From: Paraburkholderia humisilvae
Lineage (GTDB): Bacteria; Pseudomonadota; Gammaproteobacteria; Burkholderiales; Burkholderiaceae
NCBI RefSeq assembly: GCF_902859855.1
Contig: NZ_CADIKH010000033.1
Span: 17,221 to 81,220 of the forward strand
Reading direction: 5' to 3'
DNA: 64,000 bases
This document shows, one piece after another, positions 16,666-25,230 of the stretch (position 1 is the stretch's first letter; the number at the start of each line of letters is the position of its first letter). The notes beneath the pieces were generated by a model. The model did no database searches, had not been told where the DNA came from, and was given only the letters and a program-made list of their open reading frames with translations. The position numbers and the translations under genes were made by a program.

Positions 16666-17781
16666 ATGACGACCCAAGCAACTCAACCTGCCAGCGCGCC
16701 GGCGAAGACCCGAAAAAAGGCTTCGCAGGTGTCCGCGACGGCTGCTGCTGCGGCCGCACCTGTTGAACAGCAGGCGAGCCCGCAATGGGTTCACTTCGAC
16801 GGGTTCGATTGCTTCGGCATCGAACGCATGCGTGGTGCAAAAATCCTCGGTCTGAGCGAACCTTCGGTGTTCACTCCGGCAAACGATTCGACGTACAAGT
16901 GGCCGATCGATAATCTGCGCGATCTGCTTCATTTCTACATGGCGGGCGGCAACGCCTTCTGCGCTCTGGGCCATCCAGGCACGGGCAAGACGATGGGCGT
17001 TCAGCAGTTTCACTCCGCCCTGAATCTTCCGCTATTGAGTATGTCGGCCAATCCGCGAACCCAGGCTTATCACCTGATCGGGCGCCTCGTCCCGAACAAG
17101 GACGGCGGCGTTTCGTGGGTCGACGGTCCCGTGCTCATGGCGGCTCGCCTCGGCTGGCCCGTCCTCATCGATGAATATAACGTTATCGATCCGGGCGAAA
17201 TGACGGGATTGAACATGCTTCTGGAGGGGCGGCCGTATCTCGTTCCCGAAACAGGCGAGCTGGTAGTTCCGCGTCATGGGTTCCGGGTCTATGCGACGTG
17301 TAACCCCAAGGACGACAAAGGGCTGGTACAGGGTCGTCATACGCAAGACAACGCGAATGATGAGCGCTGGGAGTACAGCTGGTTCGGATATCTCCCACCA
17401 GAGGAAGAGATCCAATTGCTAACGGAACTGATTGCTCCGTATCAGCCTACGTTGCCGGCCGACACCCTCGCCAAGAACTTTGTCTCTGTCGCGAATCAGG
17501 TGCGCAAGTTGTATGCAGGCGTGACTGACGATTCGGGTGCACTCGACAAGACGATCTCGACGCGTGTTTTGCGCCGTTGGGTTTCGAAGGCGATGAGTGC
17601 TTCGACGCAGGGCAGCCTCGTGGAGTCGCCGATGCATTACGGGCTGGAGCGCGCCTGGTCGCTCTCCTGTTCTGATGAAGTCCGAGTCGCGGTGCACGAG
17701 CTCGTGACGCAGACGTTCGGCGGTGGCGACTACAAGTCCAGCAAGAACAACCTGCACACGATGCAACACGCAGGTGCCTGA
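16666..17781 (+). CDS. MoxR/CobS-like AAA+ ATPase
   Basis: A 371-residue AAA+ protein. After an Ala-rich N-terminal tail, Walker A is GHPGTGKT (residues 102-109), Walker B VLIDEYN (about 166-172), and sensor 1 FRVYATCNPKDD. The arrangement resembles the CobS/MoxR group (AAA_5) that pairs with VWA-domain partners to remodel proteins or insert cofactors. The expected partners, a DUF3150 protein and a VWA/CobT-like protein, are 9-10 kb downstream (26771 and 27931) on the same strand. Reads into the next gene with a 2-bp gap. Confidence 0.85.
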   Translation: MTTQATQPASAPAKTRKKASQVSATAAAAAAPVEQQASPQWVHFDGFDCFGIERMRGAKILGLSEPSVFTPANDSTYKWPIDNLRDLLHFYMAGGNAFCALGHPGTGKTMGVQQFHSALNLPLLSMSANPRTQAYHLIGRLVPNKDGGVSWVDGPVLMAARLGWPVLIDEYNVIDPGEMTGLNMLLEGRPYLVPETGELVVPRHGFRVYATCNPKDDKGLVQGRHTQDNANDERWEYSWFGYLPPEEEIQLLTELIAPYQPTLPADTLAKNFVSVANQVRKLYAGVTDDSGALDKTISTRVLRRWVSKAMSASTQGSLVESPMHYGLERAWSLSCSDEVRVAVHELVTQTFGGGDYKSSKNNLHTMQHAGA

Positions 17782-17783
17782 CC

Positions 17784-18389
17784 ATGATTCCCGTCCAGTT
17801 GTATCGCAAGAGCTCTGACGGGATCGATGTAGCTTTACCGACGGCCTCCGACAACCTGACGCGCTTTTTCGTCGGTGTTAGCGGTGGCCGCCTGAAGGAT
17901 TATGACGTCGCTTCGGGGACGTCCTCATCGCTTCAGGGCCAGTTGAACTCGTTGGGGTTCGAACTCATCGGTGAGGCAATGTTGAACGAGGGGTGCGTCG
18001 ATCAGGCTCCCTCCTCGGATCTGCTGGTGCTGGTCAACGGCTCGATCGATTCCAGGTTTCGCGAGATGGTGGCGGAATACGTCGGGAGCGATCCCGACTG
18101 GAGTTTTGTCGAAACCTACGACGGTGTCACCGTTGTAGGCAAACGTGCAAACGGGCAAACCATTCTCGGGATACTTGGCGCCGCGATGCAGCTGGGTATC
18201 CGTGTGGCGAAGCCCGATAGCACGATTGAAGATCTCGACGAAGTACCCATCCATCGCGGTGGGAAGGAGATGTTGTCGTTCTTTGGTCGCGATCTCCTTT
18301 TGGGGGCGCACCAGGGGATATCTGTCAAAGCCGGACTGGTTGCCGCTCCAACGGTTTTCACTGTGGGGAGGTCATTGGTCAATTTCTAG
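17784..18389 (+). CDS. Hypothetical protein of the MoxR module
   Basis: A 201-residue soluble protein starting 2 bp after the MoxR-like stop, hence in one transcript with it. No family recognised. It has alternating strand and helix segments (LLVLVNGSIDSRFREMV, GVTVVGKRANGQTILGILGA) without obvious catalytic motifs. The coupling suggests a substrate or adaptor for the ATPase, which is inference from position. Confidence 0.6.
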   Translation: MIPVQLYRKSSDGIDVALPTASDNLTRFFVGVSGGRLKDYDVASGTSSSLQGQLNSLGFELIGEAMLNEGCVDQAPSSDLLVLVNGSIDSRFREMVAEYVGSDPDWSFVETYDGVTVVGKRANGQTILGILGAAMQLGIRVAKPDSTIEDLDEVPIHRGGKEMLSFFGRDLLLGAHQGISVKAGLVAAPTVFTVGRSLVNF

Positions 18390-18399
18390 AGAGGTAGAT

Positions 18400-19428
18400 A
18401 TGTCTCAGCAAGCTACGGCCCGGAAGCCTCAGAGCCTTTCCGAATCGTTGGTTGAACTCGCGTTCGGCTTGGTTGAACTCGCATTCAAACTGACTTTTGC
18501 GGTGCTGCGGTTTACGACTCGAGGTGTACTGCTGTTGCTGCGTACCGTCCTGCAGTATGCGAAGTCTTCCCGGAAAAGCGAAGTATCGGAAGTGGGCGAG
18601 GACGGAGTCGCATCGGTCAAGCCGGAAGAGACGTCAAAACCTGAAAAGGTGGAGGCGGCAAAGCCGGCTTCGACTTTTACGGCGTCGAAAGGGCCGGTCT
18701 CGGCCGCGTTTACTCGGAGTATCACGTTCGAGAAAGGGTTCGGGACGGTGCTGTTCTGGTTCTACCCCGGCGGTAAGGTCAGGAGGCTGGTGAAGATCTA
18801 TGACCGTACGCTTTCCGAGCGTCTCGGCTTCGAGCGTCGAGAACTGCAAGAGGTCTCGTATTCCGGTATGACCGAAGTCGATTCGATCGTCAGAGCAACC
18901 GTCGCACAGGTGAATAAGCTGTTGCGGGGGGAGCATGAGGTGAAGTTGCGAGTCGTTGCGGGAGGATCTTCCGACCCTGCGGCCACGGCAGCGCCGACGT
19001 CGGATTCGAAAGACCAGGACTCCACGAAGCGCAGTGCCGGCGGCGATTCATCTGAAAAGTCACCAAAGCGATCCAAGAACGCGGACGGCGATGTGGCAGT
19101 GATGCCGAGTTCGTTCAAGGAAGCCGTGGAGAAGAAGCAGAAACGTAGCCGTCCGTCGAAGGTATACACGGGCGAGATTGTCGAGATCGGGGTCAAGCCT
19201 CGCATGCTCGAGAACAAGGAAATCGAGCAGTACTGCGTGAGCATCGAAGCTGATGAGTTGCTCGGTAATGTTCTGCCGGTCTTTGGTACCGACCTCGAGC
19301 GTGCGATTGCCGATTGTGGGGCGCAGGTTGGAAACCGCGTGCGGATCGAACATCTCGGGCGTATCGAGTGGGAAGAACCGAACGGGCGGAAAGCTTGGAA
19401 AAACGCCTACAACATCGTCAAGCTTTGA
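18400..19428 (+). CDS. Membrane-associated protein with primase/relaxase-type C-terminal domain
   Basis: A 342-residue protein with three parts. Residues 15-50 are amphipathic or hydrophobic (LVELAFGLVELAFKLTFAVL). A low-complexity, Ser/Lys/Ala-rich middle follows. The C-terminal domain (KVYTGEIVEIGVKPRMLEN, VFGTDLERAIADCGAQVG, RVRIEHLGR) resembles the small beta domain that ends many plasmid primase and relaxase proteins, where GVDLERAL is typical. No catalytic residues are seen. The ATG at 18400 follows GAGAGGTAG. It lies between the MoxR module and ssb. Confidence 0.55.
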   Translation: MSQQATARKPQSLSESLVELAFGLVELAFKLTFAVLRFTTRGVLLLLRTVLQYAKSSRKSEVSEVGEDGVASVKPEETSKPEKVEAAKPASTFTASKGPVSAAFTRSITFEKGFGTVLFWFYPGGKVRRLVKIYDRTLSERLGFERRELQEVSYSGMTEVDSIVRATVAQVNKLLRGEHEVKLRVVAGGSSDPAATAAPTSDSKDQDSTKRSAGGDSSEKSPKRSKNADGDVAVMPSSFKEAVEKKQKRSRPSKVYTGEIVEIGVKPRMLENKEIEQYCVSIEADELLGNVLPVFGTDLERAIADCGAQVGNRVRIEHLGRIEWEEPNGRKAWKNAYNIVKL

Positions 19429-19444
19429 TAGTAGGGGAAACGGT

Positions 19445-19921
19445 ATGCGTAACACCAATGTCTGTTTCATCCATGGTCGGATCGGCAAGGATCCGGAGGT
19501 AAGGTTCCTTCCGTCTGGTACGCCGCAGGCGAAGTTTTCACTCTGTTCTAACGATGACTACTTCGACAGGAAAGCGAACAGTTGGGTGGAGGTTGCAGAG
19601 TGGCATGATTGCGTTGTGGTCGGCGATTATGCAGAGAAGGTCGCAGAAAAGTACCAGAAGGGCGACCTTGTCAACATCACTTGCCGCGTGAAGCCTCGTA
19701 CTTATGTCGGTAGGGACCAGCAGAGATGCAAGGTGGTGGAGATGTACGTTCAATCGATCGAGCTGATTGCCAAGAAGGGCGAGTTGGTCCGCCAACAGTC
19801 CAACGGGCAGGCTGGTTCGCGCGGTCCTGGGCAGCACCAAGGTAGCACCGAGCAGTTCCGTGACGAAGGTCAGGGATATGCGGGTGGCTACGGAGATGAC
19901 GATCGTGGTCCGGCTTTTTGA
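19445..19921 (+). CDS. ssb: Single-stranded DNA-binding protein
   Basis: A 158-residue SSB. The OB fold covers residues 1-110: NVCFIHGRIGKDPEVRF, AKFSLCSNDDYFD, WHDCVVVGDYAEKVAEKYQKGD, VYVG-type strand and MYVQSIELI. A Gly/Gln-rich linker follows. The acidic tip reads DDDRGPAF instead of the usual DDDIPF, so the docking tail is modified. It starts 16 bp after the preceding gene. It would coat ssDNA from plasmid replication or transfer and support the helicase and primase coded nearby. Confidence 0.9.
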   Translation: MRNTNVCFIHGRIGKDPEVRFLPSGTPQAKFSLCSNDDYFDRKANSWVEVAEWHDCVVVGDYAEKVAEKYQKGDLVNITCRVKPRTYVGRDQQRCKVVEMYVQSIELIAKKGELVRQQSNGQAGSRGPGQHQGSTEQFRDEGQGYAGGYGDDDRGPAF

Positions 19922-20031
19922 AGGCCGGGTCACTACCTGATTCGTTTTGAAACTGAGTTTTTCCGGAAGGGGGCACGTTCCCCGACCGGGGACGTGTCCG
20001 CCTGTATCAATTCAATTTGACGGAGTTGGAC

Positions 20032-20259
20032 ATGAATACTCAACGTGTGAAGACGGGCGCTGAACTGGTCGAATTTATCAAGAATGAGCAAGTGATGCGC
20101 AATACGTTCGCCTGCGATGTGACGGTCAAGACAGACGGCAAGTCGACGGTTAAGCAGGTCGCGTTCGACGGCATCGGCCTGGTCGTGGAGAACGAGTCTC
20201 TCGATCCCGACCAGTTCGTTTCGGCGCATAGCGTCTTCGTCGCTGCGGTGCTGGATTGA
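20032..20259 (+). CDS. Small hypothetical protein
   Basis: A 75-residue protein (MNTQRVKTGAELVEFIKNEQ) with a GGAG ribosome binding site. The sequence alternates helix and strand, ends in VSAHSVFVAAVLD, and has no Cys cluster or membrane segment. An imperfect hairpin (GGGCACGTTCCCC with GGGGACGTGTCC, 19971-20000) lies just upstream. Function unknown; it sits alone between ssb and the nrdA leader. Confidence 0.55.
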   Translation: MNTQRVKTGAELVEFIKNEQVMRNTFACDVTVKTDGKSTVKQVAFDGIGLVVENESLDPDQFVSAHSVFVAAVLD

Positions 20260-20269
20260 CCGCTTGTTC

Positions 20270-20659
20270 CGCGTGTGGCCCGTGTGCCGTACGCAAGCCG
20301 AAGTCCGCTCGAAAGAGCGGACTTCCCCAAGCCTTTCCAGTGGATCGGTTTGGGGAAGTTACCGGTTCTGTTGAGCGATGTTCGCTCCCGAGCTGACGGA
20401 TTCAGCCACGGTCACTCAGGTGACTATCGTTTTGAAGCACCACGTGCTTCGGGGATCGCGGTCCCTTTACTCGTTGTCGGTCTTTTGCAGGCCGATGTCT
20501 TGAGCCCGGCGGGGGTTTGCTTTCCCGCTGGGGAAGATTCCTGCCGATTCTTGTCGCCCACTTGATTCGGGATCCACTTAAGCGATCTCGATGCGAGGCC
20601 GTTTAACTGGGCCTCGCGCCTTTTCACCTGGGTAACAACTTTCACAGTAGGAGTTAGAA
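20270..20659 (+). promoter_or_regulatory. Structured leader of nrdA with overlapping hairpins and terminator-like stem
   Basis: A 390-bp gap with no gene. Perfect hairpins are 20301-20310/20315-20324 (GAAA loop), 20411-20415/20420-20424 and 20434-20440/20444-20450. A second stem, ACTTCCCCAA (20321-20330) with TTGGGGAAGT (20350-20359), shares four bases with the first, so the two compete. A GC-rich stem 20593-20600/20610-20617 followed by TTTT at 20621-20624 could terminate transcription 35 bp before nrdA. It reads like an attenuator or RNA-controlled leader; no known riboswitch class is recognised. Confidence 0.5.
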
Positions 20660-23500
20660 ATGAAACGCGAAGATCTGATTGGTGCACACATGGTCATCCG
20701 CCGTAGTGGCGAGACCGTATCGTTCGACAGAGCGAAGATCGCTAATGCTATGGCCAAGGCATTCCTGTACGACGCACATGGCAATCTGTATCGGCCTGGC
20801 GCGTCGTCCCTGAGTGCTGCGCAGCGCGCCAAGGTCGAGGAGCTGACCAAGGACGTCTGTGCAGCCCTGAACCGCCGAGGGGAGAGCGTTGCTTTCCGCA
20901 TCGAGGACATTCAGGATCAGGTGGAGCGCGTGCTCATGCGTAGTGGTGAGCACGAAGTTGCACGCGGGTATGTGCTGTACCGCGAAATGGCTTCGCAGAA
21001 ACGCACTCCGGCGCCAACGATGGGTCAGTACGACCACGTCAAGTCATATCGTCGGCGTGACGGTGCATTGGCGCCGTTCGATGCAACCTTCTGGATAGCG
21101 ATCATCGAGTCCGTGGTGTTGGGTCTCGAGAACGTGTCTGCGACGGATTTGTTCCATGAGGCGGTCCGCAACCTCTACAACGAGGCTAAGGAGACCGAGA
21201 TCGAGAATGCGCTGGTTCTTGCGGCGCGGACGAAGATCGAGGTCGAGCCGGAGCACGCTAAGGCCGCTGCTCGGCTCGTGCTCGCATTCCAGCTTGGGCA
21301 GGATGTTTTCGGTAAGCCGGTAACGTTGGACGAGGTGGCTGCAGGCTATGGCGAAGCGTTCATTCGGGGTATCGAGGCCGGTGTGAAGGCCGAGCTGCTG
21401 ACAGAGGATATGTCCAGGGGTTTCGACCTCGGCCGTCTTGCTTCGGCAATCCGGCCCGAGCGCGACCGACTCCTGAACTATCTCGGCATGCAGACCCTCT
21501 ATGACCGTTATCTGTTGCACGTCAGCGAGCGTCGCATCGAACTGCCGCAGGCTTTCCTGATGCGCGTCGCGATGGGGCTGGCCCGCAATGAGATCGAACG
21601 CGAAACGCGTGCGATCGAGTTTTACGAGGTGCTGTCGTCGTTCGACTACATGTCGAGCACGCCGACGCTCTTCAACACGGGCTCGCGGCGCTCGCAGCTT
21701 TCGAGCTGCTACCTGACGACCATTTCGGACGATCTCGAAGGGATCTACGATGGACTGAAGGAAAACGCTTTGCTGTCGAAGTTCGCCGGCGGCTTGGGTA
21801 ACGATTGGACGAACGTCCGTGCCATGGGTGCCAGGATCAAAGGTACCAATGGCAAGTCACAGGGTGTCGTCCCTTTCCTCAAGGTGGTCAATGACACGGC
21901 TGTGGCCGTCAACCAGGGTGGTAAGCGCCAGGGGGCGGTTTGCGCCTATCTTGAATCGTGGCACCTCGACATCGAGGAGTTTCTCGATCTGCGCAAGAAC
22001 ACCGGTGACGATCGTCGCCGCACGCACGACATGAACACGGCCAACTGGATTCCGGACCTGTTCATGAAACGCGTTATGGAAGGAGGTGAGTGGACGCTGT
22101 TCTCCCCGAATGACGTCCCCGATCTTCATGATCTGTACGGCATGAAGTTCGAGGAACGCTATGTTCAGTACGAGGCGCAGGCGGATGCGGGCGTTATCAG
22201 GCTGTTTAAGCGTCGTCCGGCCGTGGAACTGTGGCGAAAGATGCTCGGCATGCTGTTCGAAACCGGCCATCCATGGATCACGTTCAAGGATCCGTGCAAC
22301 ATCCGTTCGCCGCAGCAACATGTCGGCGTGGTGCATAGCTCCAACCTGTGCACAGAGATCACGCTGAACACGAGCGATGAGGAGATCGCTGTCTGCAACC
22401 TGGGCTCGGTCAATCTGGTCAATCATCTCAAGGATGGGCGGATCGATCACGAGAAGCTGCGTCGTACCGTCCGCATTGCGATGCGGATGCTCGACAACGT
22501 GATCGACATGAACTACTACGCGGTGGCGAAGGCTCGTTTGTCGAACCTGAAGCACCGCCCGGTGGGTCTGGGCCTGATGGGGCACCAGGATGCGCTGTAT
22601 ATCCTTGGCATCCCGTTCGGAAGCGACGAGGCGGTCGAGTTCTCGGACCGTTCGATGGAGGCTCTCGCGTACCACGCGTACGAGGCTTCATCGGATCTGG
22701 CTGTGGAACGCGGCGCTTACTCCAGCTTCAAGGGGTCGCTGTGGTCGAAGGGTGTCCTGCCGTTCGACTCGATGAAGCTTCTGGCTGAATCGCGAGGTGG
22801 TCAGTATCTCGAAGTCGATCAGAGCATTACGATGGACTGGGACAACCTGCGGGAGAAGATCCTGAAGCAAGGTATGCGCAACTCCAACTGTATCGCGATC
22901 GCACCGACGGCGACGATCTCGAACATCGTGGGTGTATCAGCGTGTATCGAGCCGCAGTTTCAGAACCTGTATGTGAAGTCAAATTTGTCCGGTGAGTTCA
23001 CTCTGGTCAACGAGTACCTGATTGCCGATCTGAAGAAGCTCGGCATCTGGGACGAGTTGATGCTGGCCGACCTGAAGTATTACGACGGGTCTGTTCAGCG
23101 CATCGACCGCATACCGGAGGAAATCAAGGCGCGCTATGCGACGGCGTTTGAGATCGAACCGAAGTGGCTCGTGGAGGGTGCCGCCCGCCGGCAGAAGTGG
23201 ATCGACCAGGCTCAGTCCCTGAACATCTATGTCGGGGGCGCGTCGGGCAAGAAGCTGGACGAGGTCTACAAGCTTGCGTGGATTCGTGGTCTGAAAACGA
23301 CCTACTACCTGCGCACGATGGCGGCTACGTCTGTCGAGAAATCGACAGTGACATCGGGGGCGCTCAATGCGGTTGCCCCGTCGGCTCCGGCTGCTGTTGC
23401 TCCGCGTATCACCGCGGAGCCGGCACTGGAAGCAGACGGTCCCGTTTGCACGATGCGTCCAGGCGATCAGGGTTACGAAGCTTGTGACGCGTGCCAGTAG
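20660..23500 (+). CDS. nrdA: Class Ia ribonucleotide reductase, large (alpha) subunit, with two ATP-cones
   Basis: A 946-residue protein reducing ribonucleoside diphosphates. Residues 9-110 form one ATP-cone, and a second cone-like segment (VKSYRRRDGALAPFDATFW onward) follows to about residue 210. The catalytic domain carries SQLSSCYLTT, SNLCTEITLN, EIAVCNLGSVNL, HRPVGLGLMGHQDALY and IAIAPTATISNI. The redox tail is ECxxC-like, YEACDACQ. The length and doubled cone fit the long Pseudomonas-type NrdA rather than E. coli's 761 residues. nrdB follows after a terminator hairpin. Plasmid copies may secure dNTPs for replication or transfer. Confidence 0.95.
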   Translation: MKREDLIGAHMVIRRSGETVSFDRAKIANAMAKAFLYDAHGNLYRPGASSLSAAQRAKVEELTKDVCAALNRRGESVAFRIEDIQDQVERVLMRSGEHEVARGYVLYREMASQKRTPAPTMGQYDHVKSYRRRDGALAPFDATFWIAIIESVVLGLENVSATDLFHEAVRNLYNEAKETEIENALVLAARTKIEVEPEHAKAAARLVLAFQLGQDVFGKPVTLDEVAAGYGEAFIRGIEAGVKAELLTEDMSRGFDLGRLASAIRPERDRLLNYLGMQTLYDRYLLHVSERRIELPQAFLMRVAMGLARNEIERETRAIEFYEVLSSFDYMSSTPTLFNTGSRRSQLSSCYLTTISDDLEGIYDGLKENALLSKFAGGLGNDWTNVRAMGARIKGTNGKSQGVVPFLKVVNDTAVAVNQGGKRQGAVCAYLESWHLDIEEFLDLRKNTGDDRRRTHDMNTANWIPDLFMKRVMEGGEWTLFSPNDVPDLHDLYGMKFEERYVQYEAQADAGVIRLFKRRPAVELWRKMLGMLFETGHPWITFKDPCNIRSPQQHVGVVHSSNLCTEITLNTSDEEIAVCNLGSVNLVNHLKDGRIDHEKLRRTVRIAMRMLDNVIDMNYYAVAKARLSNLKHRPVGLGLMGHQDALYILGIPFGSDEAVEFSDRSMEALAYHAYEASSDLAVERGAYSSFKGSLWSKGVLPFDSMKLLAESRGGQYLEVDQSITMDWDNLREKILKQGMRNSNCIAIAPTATISNIVGVSACIEPQFQNLYVKSNLSGEFTLVNEYLIADLKKLGIWDELMLADLKYYDGSVQRIDRIPEEIKARYATAFEIEPKWLVEGAARRQKWIDQAQSLNIYVGGASGKKLDEVYKLAWIRGLKTTYYLRTMAATSVEKSTVTSGALNAVAPSAPAAVAPRITAEPALEADGPVCTMRPGDQGYEACDACQ

Positions 23501-23543
23501 AAATGAGTCAGGGATTAGCTGGTGGACTCGTGATGTCTTAATC

Positions 23544-23580
23544 GCAGGACGGCCTTGGGCCGTCCTGCTTCTTTCGTTTT
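23544..23580 (+). terminator. Intrinsic terminator between nrdA and nrdB
   Basis: GCAGGACGGCC (23544-23554) pairs perfectly with GGCCGTCCTGC (23558-23568) around a TTG loop, followed by a T-rich tract. It would set the nrdA:nrdB ratio unless nrdB has its own promoter. Confidence 0.75.
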
Positions 23581-23591
23581 CGGAGTTTGAG

Positions 23592-24665
23592 ATGGAAATA
23601 TCTTCGTCCTTCAGCGCCGTTTCTAACGCGCATGCAGGCGGTGCCACCGGTCGAGTCGATGCTGCTGACAAGCGGATCATCAATGGCAAGACCGATGTAA
23701 ATCAGCTCGTACCGTTCAAGTACAAGTGGGCCTGGGAAAAGTATCTGGCTGGTTGCGCAAACCACTGGATGCCGCAGGAAATCAACATGGCGCGGGACAT
23801 TGCGCTATGGAAAGACCCGAATGGCTTGACGCCCGACGAACGTCGGATCGTCACACGGAATCTGGGGTTCTTCACGACTGCTGACTCGCTGGCTGCGAAC
23901 AACATTGTGCTTGGCACCTATCGGCACATCACCGCACCGGAGTGTCGTCAGTTCCTGCTCCGGCAGGCGTTTGAGGAGGCCGTGCACACGCACGCTTACC
24001 AATACATCGTGGAGTCCCTCGGACTGGATGAAGGGGAGGTTTTCAATGCCTATCGAGAAGTTCCGTCGATCAGGGCAAAGGACGACTTTCTGATCCCGTT
24101 CATCGAGACGCTGACCAATCCGTCTTTCACGACGGGTACGATGGAGAACGATCAGAAGCTTCTGTTGAGCCTGATTGTTTTCGCATGTCTCATGGAAGGC
24201 CTGTTCTTCTATGTCGGCTTTACGCAAATCCTGTCGTTGGGCCGGCAGAACAAGATGACGGGTGCGGCGGAGCAGTACCAGTACATCCTTAGGGATGAGT
24301 CGATGCACTGCAATTTCGGCATCGACCTGATCAATGCGATCAAGTTGGAGAACCCACATTTATGGACGGAGGTTTTCAAGGAGCAAGTGGACCGCGTATT
24401 CAAGGAAGCGTTACGCCTCGAGTACCAGTACGCGGAGGACACCATGCCCCGCGGTGTTCTTGGTCTGAATGCCGATTTGTTCAAGGGCTACCTGCGTTTC
24501 ATCGCCAACAGGCGTAAGGCGCAGATCGGTCTCAACCCTGATTTCGAGGGAGAGACCAACCCATTTCCGTGGATGAGCGAAATGCTTGATCTCCGTAAAC
24601 ATCGGAACTTCTTCGAGACCCGAGTACTTGAGTACCAGACGGGTGGCGCTTTGAGCTGGGAGTGA
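23592..24665 (+). CDS. nrdB: Class Ia ribonucleotide reductase, small (beta) subunit
   Basis: A 357-residue diiron protein that makes the tyrosyl radical used by NrdA. Metal ligands are visible: D98 in FTTADSL, E129 and H132 with the radical tyrosine Y136 in EEAVHTHAY, then E in CLMEGLFFYVGF and E/H in RDESMHCNFG. The C-terminal tail (TGGALSWE) is the usual NrdA-docking type. The ATG at 23592 has CGGAGTTTGAG in front; the reading frame stays open upstream, but that part is the 3' end of nrdA. A strong terminator follows. Confidence 0.95.
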   Translation: MEISSSFSAVSNAHAGGATGRVDAADKRIINGKTDVNQLVPFKYKWAWEKYLAGCANHWMPQEINMARDIALWKDPNGLTPDERRIVTRNLGFFTTADSLAANNIVLGTYRHITAPECRQFLLRQAFEEAVHTHAYQYIVESLGLDEGEVFNAYREVPSIRAKDDFLIPFIETLTNPSFTTGTMENDQKLLLSLIVFACLMEGLFFYVGFTQILSLGRQNKMTGAAEQYQYILRDESMHCNFGIDLINAIKLENPHLWTEVFKEQVDRVFKEALRLEYQYAEDTMPRGVLGLNADLFKGYLRFIANRRKAQIGLNPDFEGETNPFPWMSEMLDLRKHRNFFETRVLEYQTGGALSWE

Positions 24666-24701
24666 TGAGTTGCGCTGGCTCTTGCCAGCAGCAACCAGGT
24701 A

Positions 24702-24731
24702 GGCACCCGGAACACCGGGTGCCATTTTTTT
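24702..24731 (+). terminator. Intrinsic terminator after nrdB
   Basis: GGCACCCGG (24702-24710) and CCGGGTGCC (24715-24723) form a 9-bp stem with an AACA loop, followed by seven T residues from 24725. Confidence 0.9.
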
Positions 24732-24802
24732 AAGAAGGTGTTCGATTCCTGTTACGAAGCCAGGAAGGAGACCACTCTCCTGGAGCGGCAACCGTCAACA
24801 GT

Positions 24803-24819
24803 GTAAAAGTGGTTACCTA
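24803..24819 (+). repeat. Isolated oriV-type iteron
   Basis: GTAAAAGTGGTTACCTA matches the 17-bp rep iteron consensus at 16 of 17 positions, yet it lies 20 kb from the origin, between nrdB and the next gene. Confidence 0.6.
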
Positions 24820-24881
24820 TTAGAGATGTTCATGGTGATTCGAGATGGAGAGCGGCAGGTTTTGCGAGATGCCGCGAAAAA

Positions 24882-24911
24882 TTCCCGTCAGGAATTTACC
24901 TATACTATAAT
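24882..24911 (+). promoter_or_regulatory. Candidate promoter with operator site 5
   Basis: TTCCCGTCAGGAA (24882-24894) is followed by TATACT (24901) and TATAAT (24906-24911). With TTCCCG as a poor -35 and an 18-bp spacer, the operator would cover the -35 region. A stem 24983-24989/25001-25007 with a run of seven T (25013-25019) follows, so early termination is possible before the gene at 25231. Confidence 0.55.
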
Positions 24912-25158
24912 TTGCGCTACCTAGCTGGGGGTCTATACCAGCCTGAGCTGTAAGTCGGCGCTTTTCCCTTTCTGAGACGTCACAAGCATGCATAGGTTGG
25001 ATGCTTGCGAGGTTTTTTTGTGCTCCGGCACAGAAGGGTCGCCTGGTACGCCCGTCCTGCGTTTGAGCTGGACTAGCCAGGCCTCAGGGTTTATTCCCTC
25101 ACGTCACGCCTCTCCATTCTGGATTGGCATTTCTCCTGTCGAGTGTTCCCGGTTTCGA

Positions 25159-25194
25159 GGCCCCCCAGAGCGATTCTCAACGCTCTGGGGGGCC
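25159..25194 (+). promoter_or_regulatory. 14-bp perfect hairpin upstream of the NrdA-like gene
   Basis: GGCCCCCCAGAGCG (25159-25172) pairs exactly with 25181-25194 around an 8-base loop, ending 36 bp before the ATG at 25231. There is no T tract, so a role in mRNA stability or translation is more likely than termination. Confidence 0.6.
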
Positions 25195-25230
25195 CCGATT
25201 CCGGGGTTCACGTTCGACAAGGAGATCAAC

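Noticed and set aside
20270..20659. Adenosylcobalamin riboswitch in front of nrdA
   Set aside because: No B12-box-like conserved core is visible, and the enzyme is the B12-independent class Ia type, so a B12 switch is neither seen nor expected.
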